64,000 nt of DNA from Gammaproteobacteria bacterium. GTDB taxonomy: Bacteria; Pseudomonadota; Gammaproteobacteria; Enterobacterales; Alteromonadaceae. Under the pieces are notes generated by a model, which made no database searches, was not told where the DNA came from, and saw nothing but the letters and a program-made list of their open reading frames with translations. The stretch spans positions 46,878-110,877 of the forward strand of contig JAFLDV010000010.1 of the NCBI GenBank assembly GCA_017302255.1. The letters are read 5' to 3'. The first letter of the stretch is position 1, and each line of letters opens with the position of its first letter. Position numbers and translations under genes: made by a program. This document shows positions 43,762 to 51,743 of this stretch, in pieces.

Positions 43762-45543
43762 ATGAAACATTTCTGTCGCATCTTCACAGGCATTTTGTTG
43801 TTGGCGGTTTTTTCCGCCTCAGCCGAAGTGAATTACCAAATTAAAATCTCACAGCCGCAACATCATTTGGCCGATGTCGAAATGACTATGCCAGTTGATG
43901 CTGCGGGCTCAGTACTCGTGCATTTACCTGCTTGGCGCAGTGGCAAGTATCAAATTTTAGATTTGGCGAATGGCGTGCGTCGTTTTGCTGTAGCAGATGC
44001 GAATGGCCAAGCACTGTCATTTAAGAAAACTGAAAAAAGCACTTGGCAGATTGATGTCAAACAACAAGGTAACATCACAATCCGTTACCAAATTTATGCA
44101 AATCAATTAGATACCCGAACCAGACATATAGATGATAGCCATGGTTACCTCAATCCTTCAGCTGTGTTGATGTACAGCGAAAGCACAAGACTGCAACCAG
44201 TTACTGTGCAATTAACCGTGCCTGCAGGCTGGCGCAGTACTTCTGGTATGGCGAAAGGGCCGAAACCGCATAGTTTTGTTGCGGCAAATTACGATGTGTT
44301 AGCAGATTCGCCAATCGAAACTGGTATTCACCAGAGTTTCCAGTTCAAAGTGGATACTCGTGATTATGAGGTAGTTATTTGGGGGGATGGAAATTATGAC
44401 GCGAAACAAATCGTTGCTGATCTGGAAAAACTAGCCGGACAAACTTCAAGCATTTGGCAAGGTTACCCGTATCAGAACTACCTGTTTATCATCCATTCCT
44501 CTGTAGGCGCTCGCGGTGCCACAGAACATCTTAATTCGACAGTGATTCAACGCGATCGCTTTAGTTTTAAAACCCGTCAACATTATTTAGATTTCTTGAG
44601 CACGGCGTCGCACGAGTTAGTTCACACCTGGAACGTGAAGGCTTATCGGCCTGCAGAGCTAGTGCCGTACGATTATCTCAACCCAAATTATACCAAATTG
44701 TTATGGATTTCAGAGGGGTCCACCAGTTACTTTCAAAACCAATTGTTGCTGCGCGCAGGCCTGATGACAAGCAAAGAGTTTTATGCAGACCTTGCTAAGT
44801 CGTTAGATAGATTTGATCGTTTAGCGGGAAAAACCGAGCAGTCAGTCGCAGAATCCAGTTTTGATAATTGGATTAGTTTGGGTGGCGACCACGGTGATAA
44901 TTTCAGCGTTAACATCTATTCTGAAGGTTATTTAGTGAGCTGGATGCTTGACCATTGGTTGTTAGATAAGAGTCAACTTCGAGCTAGTTACCGTAGCTTA
45001 CATTCTGAATTGTATAAGAAATTTTCGAAAACAACTGCGTTCACTGATGTCGATGTTCGTAATATTGCAAAGCAGTTAACCGGCAAATCTTTAGATGCTT
45101 GGTGGCAACAGCAAGTCGAAACTCCGCTGGAATTAAATACTGATGAATTGTTGGCATCGGCCGGATTAGTGCGCACCGCTTCGGAAAAAGTTCAGGCCTT
45201 CAGCGGCATCACCAGCACCTTTAAAGATGGCGTGGCGAAAGTGAGCAAAGTTGAACGGGACTCTCCAGCATGGCAAGCAGGTTTAACTTCTGATGATGAA
45301 ATCGTTGCTGTTGGTAAACTGCAGTTAAAATCGGCGCTTACCGATCGACTGAAGGATTTTAAGCCAAAAGAACGCATTGTCATCAGTTATTTCCGCAATG
45401 GTCGTTTGCTAGAAGCTGAGCTTACCTTGGGTTCATTACCGGAAGGCCCTAGTATTATTAAAGCAATGCCAAAGGCGAGCAAAGCCCAAAAAGCCTTCCA
45501 TAAGGCTTGGCTTGGAGTTGACCACGACTTACCAAAATCGTGA
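43762..45543 (+). CDS. M61 family metallopeptidase with PDZ domain
   Basis: Zinc aminopeptidase of the glycyl-aminopeptidase (M61) family, exported by a signal peptide (LLLAVFSASA). The 593-residue protein has an N-terminal beta domain, a gluzincin catalytic core with HELVHTWNVKAYRP (HExxH) and the downstream Glu in WISEGSTSYFQNQL, and a C-terminal PDZ domain (FKDGVAKVSKVERDSPAWQAGL, then DEIVAVGKLQL). This order is standard for the family. It probably degrades small peptides in the periplasm. The gene is monocistronic with a strong terminator. Confidence 0.93.
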   Translation: MKHFCRIFTGILLLAVFSASAEVNYQIKISQPQHHLADVEMTMPVDAAGSVLVHLPAWRSGKYQILDLANGVRRFAVADANGQALSFKKTEKSTWQIDVKQQGNITIRYQIYANQLDTRTRHIDDSHGYLNPSAVLMYSESTRLQPVTVQLTVPAGWRSTSGMAKGPKPHSFVAANYDVLADSPIETGIHQSFQFKVDTRDYEVVIWGDGNYDAKQIVADLEKLAGQTSSIWQGYPYQNYLFIIHSSVGARGATEHLNSTVIQRDRFSFKTRQHYLDFLSTASHELVHTWNVKAYRPAELVPYDYLNPNYTKLLWISEGSTSYFQNQLLLRAGLMTSKEFYADLAKSLDRFDRLAGKTEQSVAESSFDNWISLGGDHGDNFSVNIYSEGYLVSWMLDHWLLDKSQLRASYRSLHSELYKKFSKTTAFTDVDVRNIAKQLTGKSLDAWWQQQVETPLELNTDELLASAGLVRTASEKVQAFSGITSTFKDGVAKVSKVERDSPAWQAGLTSDDEIVAVGKLQLKSALTDRLKDFKPKERIVISYFRNGRLLEAELTLGSLPEGPSIIKAMPKASKAQKAFHKAWLGVDHDLPKS

Positions 45544-45554
45544 TCAAAAAGGAC

Positions 45555-45583
45555 AAAAAAACCGTGATATTTCACGGTTTTTT
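45555..45583 (+). terminator. Terminator after the M61 peptidase gene
   Basis: AACCGTGA pairs with TCACGGTT, extended by A and T runs on either side, 17 nt after the peptidase stop. Confidence 0.9.
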
Positions 45584-45609
45584 GATCTAAGGTAGTTTTA
45601 ATTTTGCGA

Positions 45610-45632
45610 GGAAGTTTCGAAACGAAACTTCC
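45610..45632. terminator. Hairpin abutting the queF stop codon
   Basis: GGAAGTTTCG pairs with CGAAACTTCC around 3 nt and touches the queF stop on the minus strand. The tail is only weakly T-rich. Confidence 0.55.
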
Positions 45633-46474
45633 TATTGGCGAGTGAGTCGGATATTTGGCGGAGTATATGGCTCGCTACAGCGCATCGGATTGATATCTAA
45701 ACCACCGCGACGGGTATAACACGCGTACACCGCCAAAAACTCGGGTTGTAGTAAATCATAAATATCTTTGTAAATCCGCTCTACACATTGTTCATGAAAT
45801 TCATTGTGTTGCCTAAAGCTAATCAAGTAACGCAACAAACTTTCATGGCAAAGCGCTTTTCCGCGGTAATGAATGAACACACTTGCCCAATCCGGTTGCG
45901 AAGTAATCAGGCAATTTGATTTCAATAAATGCGAGTGCAGTTTTTCTTCAATGACGCTGTCATTTCCAGCAAGTTTTAATAACGAAGCGTCATATTGATA
46001 CTGCTCGATTTCCAAATCTAAATCGTCAATGCAACGCCCTTGTAGCCAAGTAGGCTGAAAGGCAATGAGTTCATTTACATGATGGATCGTTACTTCTACC
46101 GGTTTACCAGCACAAAGCGATAAATCTTCTTTTAACCGCAAATAGACTTGGCTGATGTCGCGAAACCGCGTTTGATTAAAGCTATTGAGATACAGCTTGA
46201 AAGATTTAGATTCAATCAAATTTGCTGAGTCAAAAGGCACTACCACGGTTGCTAGGGCAACCATTGGTTTACCTTTGGCATTTAACCAAGATAATTCGTA
46301 AGCATGCCATATGTCATAACCGACAAAAGGCAAGGCTTGCGCTGCATTTAAGCCAATCGCGTCACGGGCCAACTGTCTAGGGACGGCTTGCAAGAGGGTT
46401 GCATCATATTGATCCAAATATTCAGTTATTTTCCCTAGGCTAAGATGGGCTAGGGCATTTTCAGCATGTTTTGT
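45632..46474 (-). CDS. queF: NADPH-dependent 7-cyano-7-deazaguanine reductase (bimodular QueF)
   Basis: Reduces preQ0 to preQ1 in queuosine biosynthesis. The 280-residue length marks the bimodular (YqcD/E. coli-type) class. The QueF motif ESKSFKLYLNSFNQTRF is in the N-terminal half. The active-site cysteine lies in LLKSNCLITSQPDWASVFI, with the NADPH-side YLISFRQHNEFHEQCVERI block after it. ATG 46474 gives an N-terminus like that of E. coli (NALAHLSLGK); the frame's first codon is a TTG six codons upstream. It is divergent from syd with 58 nt between starts, as in many Alteromonadales. Confidence 0.95.
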   Translation of the reverse strand, partial: TKHAENALAHLSLGKITEYLDQYDATLLQAVPRQLARDAIGLNAAQALPFVGYDIWHAYELSWLNAKGKPMVALATVVVPFDSANLIESKSFKLYLNSFNQTRFRDISQVYLRLKEDLSLCAGKPVEVTIHHVNELIAFQPTWLQGRCIDDLDLEIEQYQYDASLLKLAGNDSVIEEKLHSHLLKSNCLITSQPDWASVFIHYRGKALCHESLLRYLISFRQHNEFHEQCVERIYKDIYDLLQPEFLAVYACYTRRGGLDINPMRCSEPYTPPNIRLTRQ

Positions 46475-46532
46475 CATAAGGCGCTCTGCCAAGTTAGAAT
46501 GGGTTTATTTTATCATAGGAACTAGGCAGAAC

Positions 46533-47081
46533 ATGGCAGAAGTCCAGCAAGTTTTTCAACATTTGTTGACCGAGGCAGTGTCACTCGCAAAACAAAATGG
46601 CCAAACCTGGCAAAGTTATGCAGATCCCGAGCTGGGATCTCCAGCACAATATGGCGAAGTTCAGGACGATTTAGTTGCTTGGTGGCCAGTCGCTCGCACT
46701 ACAACAGCCGACTTCTCTGGCTTACAACAAGCGCTTGAGTTCAGTTTACATGCTGATGTCCAAGCTTTTTATGGTTGGGGCTATGGTGGTGGCTTAACGG
46801 CAACGCATGCACGTGGTCCTTTAGAGTTATTGATGGTTTGGCATGATGAAGATTTCATCCGGTTACAGCACAACATCATCGCCCATATTCTGATGAAGCG
46901 GCGACTCAAGCAGCAAGAGACAGTGTTTATCGCCGCGACTGATGACGACGAATTGCTGATTTCGGTGCTCAATAGCACGGGTGAGGTGTTTCTGGAAAAA
47001 GTTGGCTGCGAAGTAAAAGAACTGTTAGCCCCTGATTTAGCGAGTTTTTTACAACAACTAAGTGTGCAAAACGCGAACTAA
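46533..47081 (+). CDS. syd: SecY-interacting protein Syd
   Basis: Cytoplasmic protein that binds SecY and is thought to check the integrity of the SecYEG translocon. The 182 residues match Syd throughout: QTWQSYADPELGSPAQYGE, WWPVARTT, FYGWGYGGGL, DFIRLQHNIIAHILMKRRLKQ and TVFIAATDDDELLISVLNSTGEV. The GYGGG loop and acidic C-terminal region are characteristic. It is divergent from queF. A hairpin including the stop codon follows (GCGAACTAA pairing with TTAGTTCGC). Confidence 0.93.
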   Translation: MAEVQQVFQHLLTEAVSLAKQNGQTWQSYADPELGSPAQYGEVQDDLVAWWPVARTTTADFSGLQQALEFSLHADVQAFYGWGYGGGLTATHARGPLELLMVWHDEDFIRLQHNIIAHILMKRRLKQQETVFIAATDDDELLISVLNSTGEVFLEKVGCEVKELLAPDLASFLQQLSVQNAN

Positions 47082-47096
47082 TTGCGGTTAGTTCGC
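47073..47096 (+). terminator. Hairpin at the 3' end of syd
   Basis: A 9-bp perfect stem, GCGAACTAA with TTAGTTCGC around 6 nt, includes the syd stop codon. The TCTTGC tail makes it a weak terminator at most. Confidence 0.5.
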
Positions 47097-47124
47097 TCTT
47101 GCAAGCCCTGCTGTATTAGTTGGC

Positions 47125-47898
47125 TTATTGGCATTGCCAAGCGATATTGCTGACTAATAAGCAGCGGTCACACTGAAAATCGAAAAGATCGGCAAGTGGC
47201 GTTTTGCGTAACCACTCGCCTTTGCAGCTTGGGCATAGGCGTTGTGATTCCTTCGCGCAATCGCTGCTGGTGCCTCGATATAATGCGTAGTAAACCGGCT
47301 TAGCCAATTTGCTCGTCAGCTGTTTAGCAAACTGGCGACCTTGACGATTTAACTTACTGTTGAGATTCTGCAATGCACGTTCGGCGGGGCCTAGTAACAC
47401 GCTTTTTTGCTGCATCTGGATCTCATCAAGTGCTTGATATTGCAGTTGCCAGCGCACAAGATCTTCGTGATCGACACCATAGGCAGGTGGGATCTTAAAC
47501 AGCGGTATTGGCGCCAAATGTTCAGCGCAATAAACCACTGAGTTCATCTGGGCGAAGCGGCAATAAAGCACGTAAGCCGCTGAGTCGTCGCAAGGATCTG
47601 TGTGATTGGACATCAGATCCATCCCCAAAATTTCCACACTTGGATATGCAAGTCCACCGGTTGCTAACTGTTGTAACGCTTTGAGACCGGGTTGGCGATG
47701 CCATGAGGTGTGTAACGCATCTTGGGTTGGCATAATTACCCGGGCAATAAACTCGTCTTGCAGTAAATGGGTGGGAAATTCGCGTCCGAGAATTTGACCA
47801 TTAAAAATCAAACTCTCCAAGTAGCCGCGCAACGCTGTTTCGGCTTGTTGATAATTGGTATCTGCAATGATCTTAAACCGCAGTTCAGCGACCCACAT
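47125..47898 (-). CDS. Zn-ribbon-containing protein (DUF2310-like)
   Basis: A 257-residue conserved protein of Alteromonadales and Vibrionales type. A C-terminal zinc ribbon is clear: CPSCKGEW, then about 20 residues to CDRCLLV. Upstream lies a domain with EILGMDLMSNHTDPCDDS and IPLFKIPPAYG without a known fold. The protein is annotated in relatives as possibly nucleic-acid-binding, but no activity is established. ATG 47898 has AGGA at 6 nt. It overlaps the preceding KfrA-like gene by 14 nt in a different frame, so the two form an operon and may act together on DNA or RNA. Confidence 0.8.
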   Translation of the reverse strand: MWVAELRFKIIADTNYQQAETALRGYLESLIFNGQILGREFPTHLLQDEFIARVIMPTQDALHTSWHRQPGLKALQQLATGGLAYPSVEILGMDLMSNHTDPCDDSAAYVLYCRFAQMNSVVYCAEHLAPIPLFKIPPAYGVDHEDLVRWQLQYQALDEIQMQQKSVLLGPAERALQNLNSKLNRQGRQFAKQLTSKLAKPVYYALYRGTSSDCAKESQRLCPSCKGEWLRKTPLADLFDFQCDRCLLVSNIAWQCQ

Positions 47899-48202
47899 GC
47901 TCTGTCCTTGTCTGCAGTAATGCTAAAATTTGGTCGAGTTTCGTTTCAAGTCGCGCCACATCCGCTCGAAGTTGTTCGATTTCCGAAGCGTCATTGCTGA
48001 CGGCAACTGGAACTTCAGGGCGATCTTCAACCGCCCCGGCTACTGTCGGCGGACTATTTCGCCATTGTTGATAAGCACTAAACAGTTTGACTGGATCGGT
48101 ACCACTACCAGCGCGTGCACGCACCAAGGCCAGGCTCGGTGTTTTGCCTTCTTGCTGGAGTTGCGACGCGATCTGGCAAATGCGTTGATAAAGTGTGTTC
48201 AT
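47885..48202 (-). CDS. Small KfrA-like DNA-binding protein with coiled-coil tail
   Basis: A 105-residue protein. Residues 1-50 (YQRICQIASQLQQEGKTPSLALVRARAGSGTDPVKLFSAYQQWR) follow the N-terminal DNA-binding pattern of KfrA-type plasmid proteins, with the TPSLxxVRAxxGxG core. A proline/valine-rich linker follows, then a short coiled coil (EIEQLRADVARLETKLDQILALLQ) for oligomerisation. Full KfrA proteins have much longer coiled coils, so this is a minimal chromosomal relative. It overlaps the Zn-ribbon gene by 14 nt. Function is unknown; nucleoid or transcriptional binding is an inference. Confidence 0.7.
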   Translation of the reverse strand: MNTLYQRICQIASQLQQEGKTPSLALVRARAGSGTDPVKLFSAYQQWRNSPPTVAGAVEDRPEVPVAVSNDASEIEQLRADVARLETKLDQILALLQTRTEHVGR

Positions 48203-48373
48203 AATGAGGTCAACTTCGCTAAAATTTGGTGGAATTAACTACTTTTAGCCACAACAGAAATTAATAATTACATAAACTATTGAATTGTAACACTTTAAGT
48301 TCTGGCATTCTCTTTGCTCTAAGTCCATTATGGCATTATCCATATCAGCAATCATCAATACTAAGGATCAATA

Positions 48374-48742
48374 ATGAAAACAACATTGAAATTCATCACT
48401 GCAATCAGTTTGGCGTCAGTGTTATCAGGCTGCGTTATTGCAGTTGGCGGTCATGACGAAGAATTCAACGGTAATGAAGAATGGCAGAAAATTCAGCAAT
48501 TTAACCAAAGCTACATTAATCAATTAAACTTAGGTGCTGAATCATCAGCGGTACGTAAAGGTTTAGGTGCGCCGGCGTTTGTTGAATTGTTCAATAAAAA
48601 TGGCGAAGAGATTGAAGTGTTGTTTTACCGCACTCAGCACGAGCATAGCGATGGTGAAACTTCAAAAGACGAGTGCACTCCGTTGGTATTTAAACGCGGT
48701 GTGTTAGTAGGTTTAGGCGATAAAGCTTACCAAAACCTGTAA
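48374..48742 (+). CDS. DUF3192 lipoprotein
   Basis: A 122-residue outer-envelope lipoprotein. The signal peptide ends in the lipobox LSGC, so Cys20 should be acylated; the following residues (VIAVGG) do not include Asp at +2, which favours sorting to the outer membrane. The DUF3192 part has FNQSYINQLNLG, VRKGLGAPAFVELF, VLFYRTQ and TSKDECTPLVFKRGVLVGLGD. The last block is shared with the membrane-anchored paralogue at 39556. Function is unknown; the pattern resembles SmpA/BamE-like small envelope proteins in size only. It is monocistronic. Confidence 0.85.
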   Translation: MKTTLKFITAISLASVLSGCVIAVGGHDEEFNGNEEWQKIQQFNQSYINQLNLGAESSAVRKGLGAPAFVELFNKNGEEIEVLFYRTQHEHSDGETSKDECTPLVFKRGVLVGLGDKAYQNL

Positions 48743-48839
48743 TTGCTCGCGTGTGCTGATACTCTAGTGTCAGCACGCTTGACTTAACGATTGGCTCAGA
48801 TAGATTGCTAAGAACGTCAGACAACTTAGGTAATTGCAA

Positions 48840-49214
48840 GTGGCCACTAACAACCCTGATTTCAAAAGTTTTGCCGCATTTTACCCATACTATTTACTCG
48901 AACATCAACAACCACTTTGCCGCGCTTTGCACTATATTGGCAGTAGTTTGGTGCTAGTTGTGCTGGCGGTGATTGCACTGACCGGTCAATGGTCATGGTT
49001 CTGGCTGTTGTTTTTAGTGGGTTATGGCTTTGCTTGGATAGGTCACTTTTTTGTCGAACATAATAGACCCGCCACCTTTAAGTACCCATTTTATAGTTTG
49101 ATGGCGGATTGGGTTATGTTGAAAGACTTTCTCACTGGGCAGCTCAAGGCCAAACTTGCGCAAGCTACATCCGAAAAGGTGGCAGCTCAAACGCAGCTAA
49201 ACGCAGACCTTTAA
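48840..49214 (+). CDS. Mpo1-like / DUF962 membrane protein
   Basis: The 124-residue protein matches the Mpo1 family: FAAFYPYYLLEHQQPLCRALHYIGSSLV, then FLVGYGFAWIGHFFVEHNRPATFKYPFYSLMADW. The family includes yeast Mpo1, an iron-dependent dioxygenase acting on 2-hydroxy fatty acids, and the conserved histidines (HxxxxxxxH and GHFFxEHN) are present. Two to three membrane helices are predicted. GTG 48840 is chosen because AGG lies 9 nt upstream; the TTG at 48834 is too close to it. Its last 50 bases overlap the convergent DUF3301 gene. Confidence 0.82.
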   Translation: MATNNPDFKSFAAFYPYYLLEHQQPLCRALHYIGSSLVLVVLAVIALTGQWSWFWLLFLVGYGFAWIGHFFVEHNRPATFKYPFYSLMADWVMLKDFLTGQLKAKLAQATSEKVAAQTQLNADL

Positions 49215-49461
49215 GCCAAAGTTCTGCTTGGTATCGGCTTTCACCATCACCGCTAAAATCGACTAAGTACAAAGTGCGTAAGCGCTTTTTGCCATTAATT
49301 GATTGCAGTTTATGACCGGCACGCGCACATTCCAAAAACTGCACTTGTTGCTGTTCACATAATTGACGGGCGAGCGCTGTGGCCCGTTCGTCTTGTTTTC
49401 GTTGTTGGATAAACCAATAGACGACCAGCATTCCGCCAATTAACCAAAAATAACTAATCAT
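49165..49461 (-). CDS. DUF3301 small membrane protein
   Basis: A 98-residue protein with one N-terminal membrane helix (YFWLIGGMLVVYWFI) and a soluble part containing ALARQLCEQQQVQFLECARAG and LYLVDFSGDGESRYQAELWLKG, as in DUF3301 proteins of Shewanella and Vibrio. Function is unknown. The 3' end overlaps the Mpo1-like gene by 50 bases in the opposite orientation, so each mRNA carries antisense to the other. Both frames look genuine. It is divergent from yqcC. Confidence 0.82.
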   Translation of the reverse strand: MISYFWLIGGMLVVYWFIQQRKQDERATALARQLCEQQQVQFLECARAGHKLQSINGKKRLRTLYLVDFSGDGESRYQAELWLKGLRLAAFELPPFRM

Positions 49462-49587
49462 ACCGTCCTCAATAATTTTCAGATGACCGCTTTGACGCCT
49501 TGGTCATCAATTTATGCTTGCTGATCATGTGGGGGCTGCAGAGGAAATGCAAGACTCATGTTAAAATGATGCGCTAAAGGAGTCGAA

Positions 49588-49932
49588 ATGATCTATCAAA
49601 AAACTACTCAGCTGCTGAATGCGCTGCAAACAGAACTGCAACGGCTTGATTTTTGGCAAGAATTGCCACCATCGATACAAGCAATGCAAAGCACAGCGCC
49701 ATTTTGCTGCGATACAATGCCGTTACATCAGTGGTTACAGTTCATTTTTTTGCCGAAAATGCGGCAATTGATCTTGTTAAAGCAGCCTCTGCCGAAAAAA
49801 ATAGCCATTGCGCCTTTTGCCGAAGTCGCTTACGGCAATGAAGCGCAAAATGTCACAACTTTAATTGCCATGCTCGCCGAAATCGATTTGCTGTTAAGTT
49901 CGCCGCATAGTGATGGTGATGTTTTGCAATGA
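49588..49932 (+). CDS. yqcC: YqcC family protein
   Basis: A 114-residue cytoplasmic helical protein with the YqcC pattern: LLNALQTELQRLDFWQE, APFCCDTMPLHQWLQFIFLPKMRQLI and EVAYGNEAQNVTTLIAMLAEIDLLL. Function is unknown. In E. coli and relatives it lies directly before the tRNA pseudouridine synthase truC, as here, where the ATGA overlap shows translational coupling. AAAGGAG precedes the ATG at about 6 nt. A role with TruC or tRNA is suggested only by this conserved pairing. Confidence 0.88.
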   Translation: MIYQKTTQLLNALQTELQRLDFWQELPPSIQAMQSTAPFCCDTMPLHQWLQFIFLPKMRQLILLKQPLPKKIAIAPFAEVAYGNEAQNVTTLIAMLAEIDLLLSSPHSDGDVLQ

Positions 49933-50813
49933 CAATTTCGGAGCAGAGGGATCCCAAGTTAAGTATGTTGCAAGCTCATGATGATGCTCAACATGAGCTT
50001 CCGTCGAGCGAATCCACAGCGCCCGTGTTGCAGATCCTTTATCAAGATCAATGGATAGTCGCCATCAATAAACCAGCCGGAATGTTGGTGCATCGTTCAT
50101 TTTTGGACAAACACGAAACAGTATTTGTGCTGCAGACCTTGCGCAATCAGCTCGGGCAGCACGTGTTTCCGCTACATCGCTTGGATAGACCGACTTCGGG
50201 GGTCTTACTCTTTGCGCTATCGGCTGCAATCGCGTCGCAAGTTTCTCAGCAACAATCGCCGTGGCAGAAATATTATTTAGCCACAGTGCGTGGTCATTTG
50301 CTTAAGCCGTTACAGCTTGATTACCCGTTGTATGAAGAGCTTGATGCTATCGCTGACAAATTTGCTGATGTTGATAAAGCTGCACAATCCGCCGTGACTG
50401 CAATTTACCCGCTTGCAGCCATGGAGTTGCCAATTGCGGAGAGACGATTTGCTACCTCACGTTACTCGCTGTTATTGCTGCAACCTTTTACCGGTCGTAA
50501 ACATCAATTGCGCCGTCATCTAGCTCATTTATTTCATCCAATTCTTGGCGATACCACGCACGGTGATAATAAAAATAATCGCAGGTTTAGTGAGTTTGCA
50601 GAATTAAGTCGTTTGCAGTTGCATGCTTGGCTGCTGTGTCTGCAGCATCCAGTCACAGGCGAGCAATTACAGATTTGCGCTGGTTTACCGGATTTTGCCG
50701 AATTTTGGCAAAAATGGGGTGGGGCATTCGATGAAAATAACCTCAAAGCTTTGGTTGCGAGTCAGATCCTGACCCAATTACCTGTTCGCGTTGATGCCGT
50801 GGTAGAAAAATAA
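49929..50813 (+). CDS. truC: tRNA pseudouridine(65) synthase TruC
   Basis: Isomerises uridine 65 in tRNA. The 294-residue RluA-family enzyme has IVAINKPAGMLVH, the catalytic HRLDRPTSGVLLFAL with its Asp, FTGRKHQLRRHLAHLFHPILGD and LQLHAWLL. About 35 extra residues at the N-terminus (EQRDPKLSMLQAHDD) precede the domain and are probably disordered; a later start is possible, but the ATGA overlap with yqcC supports this one. A strong stem-loop follows. Confidence 0.9.
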   Translation: MTISEQRDPKLSMLQAHDDAQHELPSSESTAPVLQILYQDQWIVAINKPAGMLVHRSFLDKHETVFVLQTLRNQLGQHVFPLHRLDRPTSGVLLFALSAAIASQVSQQQSPWQKYYLATVRGHLLKPLQLDYPLYEELDAIADKFADVDKAAQSAVTAIYPLAAMELPIAERRFATSRYSLLLLQPFTGRKHQLRRHLAHLFHPILGDTTHGDNKNNRRFSEFAELSRLQLHAWLLCLQHPVTGEQLQICAGLPDFAEFWQKWGGAFDENNLKALVASQILTQLPVRVDAVVEK

Positions 50814-50845
50814 ACCCCCTAGCAGTTAGCTCTGCGAGGGGGTTT
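50812..50845 (+). terminator. Terminator after truC
   Basis: AAACCCCCT pairs with AGGGGGTTT, with an inner GCAG/CTGC helix. It begins at the last bases of the truC stop. The T run is short. Confidence 0.75.
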
Positions 50846-50908
50846 CAAGTGGGATATTGATGTTAGCCGCTTAGGCTCAATCGCTTCAGCGGTAAATCAG
50901 CACTTTGC

Positions 50909-51733
50909 TTAATCGATGCTCCGCAGCAGTGCATTGATGCCAACTTTCGCGCGAGTTTGTGCATCGACGCGTTTGACAATGATTGCAGCATACAAGCTGT
51001 GTGTGCCATCTTTTGCCGGGATTGAGCCTGGCACAACCACGGCGCCTGCTGGCACGCGGCCATAAGTAATTTCGCCGGTCTCGCGATCGTAGATGCGAGT
51101 AGATTGGCTAATATAAACGCCCATCGATAAGACTGCGCCTTCCTCGATGATCACGCCTTCTACCACTTCTGATCGAGCACCAATGAAGCAATTGTCTTCG
51201 ATAATGGTTGGATTTGCTTGTAATGGCTCTAAAACACCACCGATCCCAACACCGCCTGATAAATGCACATTTTTACCGATTTGCGCACAAGAACCCACAG
51301 TGGCCCAAGTGTCGACCATAGTGCCTTCACCAACATAAGCACCGATATTGACGTAAGATGGCATTAGCACCACGTTTTTACCGATAAAACTGCCTTGACG
51401 AACTGCTGCTGGCGGTACTACCCGAACGCCGTCAGCAACAAATTGTTCGTGGCTGTAGTTCGCATATTTCATGGCGACTTTATCGAAGAAGCGGTTTTCC
51501 GCACCGTCCATTACTTGGTTGTCGTTGATCCGAAAAGACAGTAAAACCGCCTTTTTCAACCACTGATGAGTTACCCATTCACCGGCAATCTTTTCAGCAA
51601 CACGGACTTGGCCGCTATCTAACAACGCAATGGCAGCTTGCACTGCATTTTTAATCTCGGTTGAGACAGTGGCTGGAGTGATCGACATGCGTTCTTCAAA
51701 CGCTGCTTCGATAATTGTCTTTAAGTCAGTCAT
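50909..51733 (-). CDS. dapD: Tetrahydrodipicolinate N-succinyltransferase
   Basis: Succinylates 2,3,4,5-tetrahydrodipicolinate in lysine and diaminopimelate biosynthesis. The 274 residues match DapD fully, with a helical N-terminal domain and a left-handed beta-helix of hexapeptide repeats ([56 protein letters not shown]). It follows glnD with a 10-nt gap in the map-glnD-dapD order typical of gammaproteobacteria. The ribosome-binding site is weak. Confidence 0.97.
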   Translation of the reverse strand: MTDLKTIIEAAFEERMSITPATVSTEIKNAVQAAIALLDSGQVRVAEKIAGEWVTHQWLKKAVLLSFRINDNQVMDGAENRFFDKVAMKYANYSHEQFVADGVRVVPPAAVRQGSFIGKNVVLMPSYVNIGAYVGEGTMVDTWATVGSCAQIGKNVHLSGGVGIGGVLEPLQANPTIIEDNCFIGARSEVVEGVIIEEGAVLSMGVYISQSTRIYDRETGEITYGRVPAGAVVVPGSIPAKDGTHSLYAAIIVKRVDAQTRAKVGINALLRSID

Positions 51734-51743
51734 GGGAGTTCTT

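Noticed and set aside
49277..49290. GTAAGCGCTTTT core inside the DUF3301 coding region
   Set aside because: Intragenic, degenerate and remote from any sugar gene.
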